Source of the DNA: Mycolicibacterium porcinum
GTDB lineage: Bacteria > Actinomycetota > Actinomycetes > Mycobacteriales > Mycobacteriaceae
Direction: 5' to 3'
NCBI GenBank assembly: GCA_001942045.1
Contig: MSTD01000002.1
Location: 62,001-126,000 of the forward strand
Length of the DNA: 64,000 nt
Within the stretch, counting starts at the first letter, position 1. Every line of letters starts with the position of its first letter. Shown piece by piece: positions 58,325-64,000 of this stretch. The translations under genes were made by a program, and so were the position numbers. The notes under the pieces are model-generated. The model worked only from the letters and a program-made list of their open reading frames with translations, ran no database searches and had not been told where the DNA came from.

Positions 58325-59506
58325 CTAAACCTCGATGACGAGGCCGCCACCCTGACCGCCACCGGCGCACATCGCGGCCACGCCGATACCACCACCGCGA
58401 CGCTGCAGTTCGTAGATCAGCGTCGTGACCATGCGCGCACCGGAAGCCGAGATCGGGTGGCCCAGGCTGCATCCGCTGCCGGAGAAGTTCACCAGCTCCT
58501 CGTCGATGCCGTACTTGCGCACCGCGGCGATCGGCACCGAGGCGAACGCCTCATTGATCTCCCACAGCGCGACATCCGACGGCTTGAGCCCGGCGCGGTC
58601 GAGGACCTTGCCGATCACCTCGACGCCGCCGAGGCCGGTGTCACGAGCGGCGACGCCGACCGCGCCCCAGGCCCTGACCTTGGCCATCACGTTGAGATTC
58701 TCCGCGGCCGCATAGTCGTCGCCGACCAGGGCGACAGCAGCGGCAGCGTCGTTGGTACCGCTGCTGTTGCCCGCGGTGATGGAGAATCCTTCGATCTCCG
58801 GGTGCAGGACCTTGAGTTCGGCGAGCTTCTCGGCGGTGGTACCACGGCGCGGGTGCTCATCGACGCTGAACTCGATGACCGAGCCGTCGGGCTGGTTGAC
58901 CTTCAGCGGAACGATCTCGTCGAGGAACTTGCCCGCATCGATCGCGGCGATGGCCCGCTGGTGCGACCGCGCGGCCCAGGCGTCCATGTCCTCACGGGTG
59001 ATCCCGGCCGCTTGCGCGGTGTTCCAGCCGACCGTGATCGACATGTCGCGCATCGGCGCGTCCGGGGTCTCGACATGCGTCGGCGTCATCCACGGCTCGA
59101 TGAACTCGATCTCGGGCCCGAATCCCGGAACCCGCCACTTCATCAGCGGTGACGAGGACAGCGACTGCACACCGCCGGCCACCAGGACCCGCTCCATGCC
59201 GGAGCCGATCTGCGCAGCGGCGTTGCCGATCGCGGTGAGCGATCCCGCGCAGTGTCGGTTGACGGCCTGACCGGGTACCGACTCCCAGCCCAGCGCGTCG
59301 GCGGCATAGCGCGCGATATCGCCGCCGCCGTAGTTGGATTCGGCGAAGATCAGGTCGTCGATGACCTCCGGGCTGATGCCTGCACGACGCACGACCTCAG
59401 GCAGGACGGTGGTAATCAGGGTTTCCGGCGGGGTGTTGACCAGCGTTCCCTTGAAGGAACGGCCGATCGCGGTGCGGGCAGCGCCCACGATGACGGGTGT
59501 TGGCAT
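58325..59506 (-). CDS. Acetyl-CoA acyltransferase (thiolase, FadA type)
   Basis: Degradative thiolase of 393 residues with a complete active site. The nucleophile Cys is in NRHCAGSL (about residue 88), NEAFA is present, the His is in GCSLGHPISASGARM (about 350), and the second Cys is in CAGGGQGGGLVIE (about 381). It cleaves 3-ketoacyl-CoA with CoA. ATG 59506 after AGGTGG; a GTG at 59515 is in frame. It follows the crotonase gene (59560) on the same strand, with a weak operator M in the gap, and could be read from the GntR operon. Confidence 0.89.
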   Translation of the reverse strand: MPTPVIVGAARTAIGRSFKGTLVNTPPETLITTVLPEVVRRAGISPEVIDDLIFAESNYGGGDIARYAADALGWESVPGQAVNRHCAGSLTAIGNAAAQIGSGMERVLVAGGVQSLSSSPLMKWRVPGFGPEIEFIEPWMTPTHVETPDAPMRDMSITVGWNTAQAAGITREDMDAWAARSHQRAIAAIDAGKFLDEIVPLKVNQPDGSVIEFSVDEHPRRGTTAEKLAELKVLHPEIEGFSITAGNSSGTNDAAAAVALVGDDYAAAENLNVMAKVRAWGAVGVAARDTGLGGVEVIGKVLDRAGLKPSDVALWEINEAFASVPIAAVRKYGIDEELVNFSGSGCSLGHPISASGARMVTTLIYELQRRGGGIGVAAMCAGGGQGGGLVIEV

Positions 59507-59533
59507 GGTTTCCACCTTTACGCTATGTCGTGT

Positions 59534-59552
59534 TTCTGTAACGGTATCAGGA
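59534..59552. promoter_or_regulatory. Island operator M (weak)
   Basis: TTCTGT-AACGGTA-TCAGGA, upstream of the thiolase start. Both arms depart from consensus, so this is a low-confidence member of the series. Confidence 0.3.
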
Positions 59553-59559
59553 CGGTTTC

Positions 59560-60462
59560 CTATTGCGGTTCGGGGACGTGGAAATGTTCGTCGCGCAGCC
59601 GGAACGCTTCCTTCGTGCCGTGCTCCGCACGGGTCTTGACGAAGTTGAACTCGCCGGGCGAGAACTGCAGGTTGGTGCCGTAGGCGTGGAAGATGTAGCT
59701 CGCCACCTCCTCGCCCTGGTAAGCCTGACTCTGCTCGACGAGCCGGAACGCCTCCTTGGCGATCACCACGCCGTCGGCCGGCATCTTGGCCGCCTTGGCC
59801 GCCCAGTATTGCGCCCGGGCCGTCACCTGATCGGCATCACACGTGTCGGTGAAGATGCCGAGGTGCTCGATCGAGCCGGCCTCGATGATGTCTCCCGTCA
59901 GCAGCATCCGCCGGGCCAGCACCGGCCCGAGGCGGTGGAAGAACATGTGCAGGCTGCCCAATGCCGGACCGAGGAACCGGGTGGCCGGCATCCCGATCTT
60001 GGTATCGCGAGCGATCACCGAGATATCCGTCATCAATGCCATCTCGAAGCCACCACCGAGCGCGTACCCACCGATCTCGCCCACGGTGACCTTCGGGAAA
60101 CCCATGAAGTTGTGATAGAAGCCAAAAGACTTGCGGTCCACGGTGAGTCGGCGACGTTGGCTGGGACGCGACTTCTTCTGCGCTTCGTTCCTTTCGGTCC
60201 CAGCCCTTCGCTCTTCGCGCGAGCGCTCATCGCCATACCAACCGTAGGCGTTGTTCATGTCCGCGCCGGTGCTGAACACCCCCTCGGCGCCACGCAGTAC
60301 CACCACGGTCAGATCGTCGTCATCGGCCACGATGTCGAGGTAGCGGGCGATCTCGTCGCGCATGGCCGCGTCGTACGAGTTGTGCTGCTTGGGATTGTTC
60401 AGCGTGATGGTGGCGATGCGGTGATCCACATCGACCTCGAACAGCACCCGGTCATCTGTCAT
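59560..60462 (-). CDS. Enoyl-CoA hydratase/isomerase family protein with charged insert
   Basis: Crotonase of 300 residues, longer than usual. It has ATITLNNPKQHNSYD, the oxyanion loop GVFSTGADMNNAY, and GYALGGGFEMALMTD with the first Glu; the second Glu position reads GMPATRF, so hydratase activity is doubtful. A highly charged insert (GDERSREERRAGTERNEAQ and onward, about residues 77-105) replaces the short loop normally found there. The ATG at 60462 overlaps the end of the GntR gene by 11 bp, indicating coupling. Confidence 0.82.
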   Translation of the reverse strand: MTDDRVLFEVDVDHRIATITLNNPKQHNSYDAAMRDEIARYLDIVADDDDLTVVVLRGAEGVFSTGADMNNAYGWYGDERSREERRAGTERNEAQKKSRPSQRRRLTVDRKSFGFYHNFMGFPKVTVGEIGGYALGGGFEMALMTDISVIARDTKIGMPATRFLGPALGSLHMFFHRLGPVLARRMLLTGDIIEAGSIEHLGIFTDTCDADQVTARAQYWAAKAAKMPADGVVIAKEAFRLVEQSQAYQGEEVASYIFHAYGTNLQFSPGEFNFVKTRAEHGTKEAFRLRDEHFHVPEPQ

Positions 60463-61213
60463 GCGAAATCAACCTCGCTTCAATGGTTTTGTCGTTGCCG
60501 GCGGCCAGCGTGGTGCGCCGCGCGGTGGTGAGATGGTCGGCCGCGAGCTTGGTGGCGCGGGCGGTGTTGCCGTCGGCGATTGCGTCCACCAGTCGCTGGT
60601 GGTCGCGTAACGCAGCGCGCATGGTCCGTTCCGTGACGTCGTCACCCCACACCTGCGACTCGTGCGTCGACCAGATCAGCTCCAGCGAGCCGACCAGCAG
60701 GATCATCGGCTCATTGCCACAGCGTGCTACCAACGCCTCGTGAAATCGGCGGGCATTCGGCACATACTGCGCGGTGTCGTCGAACTGTGCTGTCTGCCGG
60801 TCGATCTCGGCCTGTAGGTACGGCACCACCTCGGTGGCGCGGTCTTCACGGGCAGCGCACATCCCGGCACAAGTCGGCTCGAGGCGCAGCAGGGCCTCAC
60901 TCACATCGGCCGGTGTGGCGGACCGGGCCTGCAGCACCATGCCGATCATATGGGCGGTGCGGTCGGCCGAGGGCATCTGGACCACCGCACCGCCAACGTT
61001 GCCGCGGCGCACCGAGATCAGGCCGTCCGTCTCCAGCAGATGGATCGCCTCGCGCAGCGCGGGTGGGCTCACCCCGAACTCCTGGAACAGGCTCTCCTGT
61101 GTGGGCAGGATGTCCCCTTCGCGCAGCCGGCCGGACAGGATGTCGTCGCGCAGCTTGGACGCCACGATCTCGGCAACCCGGGGTTGCCGGATGCGCCGTA
61201 CGCGTCCTTCCAT
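60452..61213 (-). CDS. GntR family regulator, FadR subfamily
   Basis: GntR regulator of 253 residues. The winged helix covers about residues 8-75: VAEIVASKLRDDILSGRLREG, then LPTQESLFQEFGVSPPALREAI and GLISVRRGNVGGAVV. The all-helical FCD ligand domain spans about 90-235. ATG 61213. It probably responds to an acyl-CoA or organic acid and controls itself, the crotonase downstream and the divergent crotonase series. CTTGTACAAG (61234-61243) in its promoter fits FadR-type operators, and the island operator N lies just beyond. Confidence 0.87.
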   Translation of the reverse strand: MEGRVRRIRQPRVAEIVASKLRDDILSGRLREGDILPTQESLFQEFGVSPPALREAIHLLETDGLISVRRGNVGGAVVQMPSADRTAHMIGMVLQARSATPADVSEALLRLEPTCAGMCAAREDRATEVVPYLQAEIDRQTAQFDDTAQYVPNARRFHEALVARCGNEPMILLVGSLELIWSTHESQVWGDDVTERTMRAALRDHQRLVDAIADGNTARATKLAADHLTTARRTTLAAGNDKTIEARLISHDR

Positions 61214-61233
61214 CGGCGACCTTTCCTTGCTAA

Positions 61234-61243
61234 CTTGTACAAG
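61234..61243. promoter_or_regulatory. Candidate GntR (FadR-type) operator
   Basis: CTTGTACAAG is a perfect palindrome 20 bp upstream of the GntR start and fits the T-x-GT...AC-x-A pattern of FadR-subfamily sites. Confidence 0.52.
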
Positions 61244-61260
61244 ATAGTAACCGCATCGCC

Positions 61261-61279
61261 TACTGTATGAGCAACTGTA
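61261..61279. promoter_or_regulatory. Island operator N
   Basis: TACTGT-ATGAGCA-ACTGTA between the divergent GntR gene and the crotonase series. One base of the right arm is off consensus. Confidence 0.58.
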
Positions 61280-61302
61280 TGGATCGGAAGGCTGGAATCC
61301 AG

Positions 61303-62097
61303 GTGAGTGACGGTTCGGTGACCACGTCCCGTGCGGACTCCACGCTGCGCATCACCCTCGACCGGCCGTCGCGGCGTAACTCGTTGAGCCACCAGATGAT
61401 CGACGATCTGGTCGAGGTTCTCACCGCGGCCGCCTATGACGACTCGCTGCGGGCCATCGCCCTCACCGGGGCCGGTGAGGACTTCTGCACCGGGGCCGAC
61501 TGGGTCGCCACCAACGATTCCGGCCGGCGTCCGCGTACCGGCGACCTGGTCCGCCGGATCCCCCACACTGCGCACCGCGTCATCGAACTCGTCGCCACCA
61601 TCCAGCTGCCGGTGGTGTGCGCGGTGCGGGGGTGGGCGGTCGGGCTGGGCTGCAACCTGGCCTTGGCCGCCGACTTCACCATCGCCGACAGCGGGGCGAC
61701 GTTCTGGGAGCCGTTCATGAGCCGCGGGTTCACCCCCGACTCCGGGGCGACCTGGCTGCTGCCCCGCCTGGCCGGGGTGGCCCGGGCCAAGCGGATGCTG
61801 CTGCTCGGCGAGAAGGTCACCGGATCCCAGGCTGCCGACTGGGGGCTGATCCACGATGCGGTTGCCGCAGACGAAGTGGACACCGCGGTCGACTCGCTGC
61901 TGGCGCGGCTGGCCGCCGGACCGACCGTCGCGATCGGGCTGGCCAAACAGGCCATCGCCTACGGCCAGCACGCCACCCTGTCGCAATCCCTCAACCAGGA
62001 GCTGTCCAACCTGGAACTCTCCTGCCGCACCGCCGATTTCAAAGAGGGCCTGGCCGCGTTCCGGGAACGCCGCGACCCGGACTTTCAAGGCCGTTGA
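61303..62097 (+). CDS. Enoyl-CoA hydratase/isomerase family protein
   Basis: Crotonase of 264 residues. It has RITLDRPSRRNSLS, GAGEDFCTGADWVAT and GWAVGLGCNLALAAD; the first Glu position is Asn, while GFTPDSGATWLLPRL carries Asp in the place used by PaaG-like isomerases. An isomerase role is therefore more likely than hydration. GTG 61303 is chosen: GGAAGG and GGA precede it, and operator N covers the alternative ATGs at 61267 and 61279. First of three consecutive crotonase genes followed by a ligase gene. Confidence 0.82.
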   Translation: MSDGSVTTSRADSTLRITLDRPSRRNSLSHQMIDDLVEVLTAAAYDDSLRAIALTGAGEDFCTGADWVATNDSGRRPRTGDLVRRIPHTAHRVIELVATIQLPVVCAVRGWAVGLGCNLALAADFTIADSGATFWEPFMSRGFTPDSGATWLLPRLAGVARAKRMLLLGEKVTGSQAADWGLIHDAVAADEVDTAVDSLLARLAAGPTVAIGLAKQAIAYGQHATLSQSLNQELSNLELSCRTADFKEGLAAFRERRDPDFQGR

Positions 62098-62106
62098 AAG
62101 GTATCC

Positions 62107-62907
62107 ATGTACGACACCATCAAATACGAGGTCGACGGGCACAAGGCGACCATCACCCTCAACCGCCCCGATGCGCTCAATGCGTTGTCCCCGCACATGA
62201 TCACCGAGTTGCGGGCCGCCTACGCCGAAGCCGAGAACGACGACAACGTCTGGCTGATGATCGTCACCGCCACCGGCCGCGCGTTCTGCACCGGCGCCGA
62301 CGTCAAGGAAATCCCCGGCGACGGAAAGGTCGTCAACGAGCGGCCCTACCTGTCCACCTACGAACAGTGGGAGGCACCGCAGGAGGGCACCCCACCGTTC
62401 CGCACCATGGCCAAACCCGTCGTGGTGGCGATCAACGGAATATGTTGCGGCGCCGGCCTGGACTGGGTCACCACCGGTGACATCGTGATCGCCTCGGACC
62501 AGGCGACGTTCTTCGATCCGCACGTCAGCATCGGCCTCGTGGCCGCCCGCGAGATGGTGCGCCTGGCCCGCGCACTCCCCCGATCAGTAGCACTGCGCAT
62601 GGCGTTGATGGGCAAGCACGAGCGCATGACGGTCGAACGCGCCTACGAACTCGGGCTGATCACCGAGATCGTCGAGCACGACAAGCTCTTGGAGCGGGCC
62701 AACGAGATCGCCGACACCGTGTGTCTCAACGCCCCGCTGGCGGTCCGGGGGACCCGCCTGGCCATTCACAAGACACTGGATCTGCCGTTGCACGAGGGGG
62801 AGATCCTGGCCGAGACGTTCCGCGAGCGCGTGGTGCGCACCGAGGATGCGCTCGAAGGACCGCGGGCGTTCGTGGAGAAGCGCAAGCCCAATTGGCAGGC
62901 CCGGTAA
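62107..62907 (+). CDS. Enoyl-CoA hydratase/isomerase family protein
   Basis: Crotonase of 266 residues. It has ATITLNRPDALNALSP, GRAFCTGADVKEIPG and NGICCGAGLDWVTTGD (Asp in the first Glu position), then FFDPHVSIGLVAAREM with a Glu in the second acid region. The FFDxHVSxGLV motif is shared with the next gene product, so the two are related paralogues. ATG 62107 is 9 bp after the preceding crotonase gene. Part of the operon behind operator N. Confidence 0.84.
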   Translation: MYDTIKYEVDGHKATITLNRPDALNALSPHMITELRAAYAEAENDDNVWLMIVTATGRAFCTGADVKEIPGDGKVVNERPYLSTYEQWEAPQEGTPPFRTMAKPVVVAINGICCGAGLDWVTTGDIVIASDQATFFDPHVSIGLVAAREMVRLARALPRSVALRMALMGKHERMTVERAYELGLITEIVEHDKLLERANEIADTVCLNAPLAVRGTRLAIHKTLDLPLHEGEILAETFRERVVRTEDALEGPRAFVEKRKPNWQAR

Positions 62908-62912
62908 CCACA

Positions 62913-63686
62913 ATGGAGACGCTGCTCCTCGACTTCGACCACGAGTCAAAGGTCGCCACGGTCACCCTGAACCGCCCGGAAGCACTGAACTCGTTCAACC
63001 GCGCCATGTGCAACGAGATGCGCGATGCCTGGCACGCCATCAAAGACGACGAGGGCATCAACGCGGTGGTGCTGCGGGCCGCCGGAGACCGCGCATTCAG
63101 CGCCGGGCTGGACGTGAAGTCCAGTTACGGGCAGCCCGAGATCGTCTGGAACCACGAGGACCCCGGCGAGCTGCTGAGCCCCAAGTGGCAGAAGATGTGG
63201 AAGCCCGTGGTGTGTGCGGTGCAGGGCATGTGCACCGCAGGCGCGCTGTACTTCGTGAACGAGTCCGACGTGGTGATCTGCTCGCAGGAGGCCACGTTCT
63301 TCGATTCGCATGTCAGCGCGGGGTTGGTGTCGGCGCTGGAGCCGATCGGGCTGATGCGCCGGGTCGGGCTCGGCGACACCTTGCGGATGGCGTTGATGGG
63401 CAACGACGAACGCGTCAGCGCTGAGACGGCACTGCGGATCGGGCTGGTCACCGAGGTGGTGGCCAGACACCAGTTGTGGGACCGGGCGCAGGAGATCGCC
63501 GCCTCCATCGCCGCCAAGCCGCCGACCGCGACGCAGGGAACCGTGAAGGCGATCTGGGAATCGCTGGACAAGCCCTACCGGGCCGCCATGGACCAGGGCC
63601 TCATCTACACCCGGCTTGGCAACCCGATCGCCAAAGCCGAACTGGCCGAGCGCCCGCTACCCAAGACAACACCGCGGATCCGCTGA
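62913..63686 (+). CDS. Enoyl-CoA hydratase/isomerase family protein
   Basis: Crotonase of 257 residues. It has ATVTLNRPEALNSFNRAM, GDRAFSAGLDVKSSYG and QGMCTAGALYFVNESD; the first Glu position is not kept. FFDSHVSAGLVSALEP shows the same motif as the preceding paralogue. ATG 62913; the open frame upstream to 62721 is a shadow of that gene. The stop overlaps the ligase ATG as TGATG. With its neighbour it may form a heteromeric or stepwise pair on a branched intermediate. Confidence 0.83.
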   Translation: METLLLDFDHESKVATVTLNRPEALNSFNRAMCNEMRDAWHAIKDDEGINAVVLRAAGDRAFSAGLDVKSSYGQPEIVWNHEDPGELLSPKWQKMWKPVVCAVQGMCTAGALYFVNESDVVICSQEATFFDSHVSAGLVSALEPIGLMRRVGLGDTLRMALMGNDERVSAETALRIGLVTEVVARHQLWDRAQEIAASIAAKPPTATQGTVKAIWESLDKPYRAAMDQGLIYTRLGNPIAKAELAERPLPKTTPRIR

Positions 63687-64000
63687 TGGCCCATTCCCTT
63701 TCGCGACGCATCGACGACGTGCTCGATCTGGACCCGACCGCGAACGCCATCGAATACGAAGGCCAGTGGCATACGTGGGAGCAGGTCGCGACAATGGCAC
63801 GGCATATCGGCACGGTGGCTTCCGGCACCCGAGTCGGCATCATGCTGCGCAATCAGCCCGCACACGTGGCGGCCCTGCTCGGCGTGCTGGTGGCCGGCGG
63901 CACCGTCGTGGTGATCAACCCAGCCCGCGGTGATGAACGCACCCGAGCCGACATTGCGACTCTCGGCCTGCCGGTACTCGTCGGCCTGGCCGAGGACATC
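63686..64000 (+). CDS. AMP-dependent acyl-CoA synthetase (3' end outside window)
   Basis: Start of an ANL-family ligase; 105 codons are visible before the right edge and no stop is reached. The frame reads MAHSLSRRIDDVLDLDP, then AIEYEGQWHTWEQVA, GTRVGIMLRNQPAHVAALLG and GGTVVVINPARGDERTRAD, the normal N-terminal order of acyl-CoA ligases. The ATG overlaps the stop of the crotonase gene (TGATG), so it is the fourth gene of the operon behind operator N. The catalytic P-loop lies beyond the window. Confidence 0.83.
   Translation, partial: MAHSLSRRIDDVLDLDPTANAIEYEGQWHTWEQVATMARHIGTVASGTRVGIMLRNQPAHVAALLGVLVAGGTVVVINPARGDERTRADIATLGLPVLVGLAEDI

Noticed and set aside
1..64000. Search by eye for CRISPR arrays, insertion sequences, integrases, tRNA or rRNA genes
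   Set aside because: No regularly spaced direct repeats, transposase or integrase-like proteins, terminal inverted repeats, or cloverleaf/rRNA sequences were seen; the catabolic island shows no mobile-element scar that I can support.

Overview
The window reads as a high-GC actinobacterial chromosome, almost certainly a Mycobacterium/Mycolicibacterium. Reasons: GC-rich codon use, frequent GTG/TTG starts, many F420/LLM-type oxidoreductases, P450s, SDRs and FadD/FadE/EchA-type genes, and a left part whose gene order (dinB2, SDR, TetR, cyp136, then ligB and cstA) is the order known from M. tuberculosis Rv3056-Rv3059 and Rv3062-Rv3063. No rRNA, tRNA, CRISPR array, insertion sequence or transposase is visible. 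Genes are packed tightly and no gap without a gene exceeds about 300 bases.

Region 1 (1-16975) is mostly housekeeping. It holds the 3' part of a DinB2 translesion polymerase, an AAA ATPase, a TetR-SDR pair divergent from CYP136, a small stand-alone LeuA-type regulatory domain, a TauE/SafE permease, an APH-like kinase, a methyltransferase divergent from an HxlR regulator, a PoxB-like pyruvate dehydrogenase, an SDR, a YqeY-like protein, DNA ligase LigB, and the CstA transporter with its tiny partner YbdD, whose gene overlaps the end of cstA.

Region 2 (about 17000-64000) is a 47 kb catabolic island. It contains four metal-dependent amidohydrolases, three LLM flavin oxidoreductases, three P450s, a KshA-like Rieske oxygenase, a Baeyer-Villiger-type monooxygenase, two aldehyde dehydrogenases, several SDRs, two complete acyl-CoA ligases and the start of a third, a paired (heteromeric) acyl-CoA dehydrogenase, six crotonases, a true thiolase, a degenerate lipid-transfer-type thiolase next to a DUF35 protein, a DapA-like aldolase/lyase, a carboxyltransferase and a molybdopterin oxidoreductase. 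Together they look like ring or side-chain oxygenation, CoA activation, beta-oxidation and aldolytic or hydrolytic cleavage of an alicyclic, steroid-like or terpenoid-like carboxylate. The substrate cannot be named from sequence.

The main discovery is regulatory. Most promoters of region 2 carry a 19-bp inverted repeat, consensus TACNGT-N7-(A/T)CNGTA, usually TACYGT-N7-ACRGTA. I located 14 copies, one weak, at 17483, 21240, 29719, 32452, 32528, 37394, 37474, 38307, 41854, 44147, 54588, 57278, 59534 (weak) and 61261. They sit in front of single genes, divergent pairs and operons that together contain most of the oxygenases and CoA enzymes. Two TetR paralogues inside the island (39596 and 57513) have nearly identical DNA-binding domains, and one is encoded downstream of the best palindrome. 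I propose that one or both control this scattered regulon. Other regulators appear to act locally: TetR at 25386 with its own palindrome, and GntR at 60452 with CTTGTACAAG.

Three convergent intergenic regions carry long hairpins whose stem base is a variant of GAGCAGACGCA, a recurring terminator-like element.
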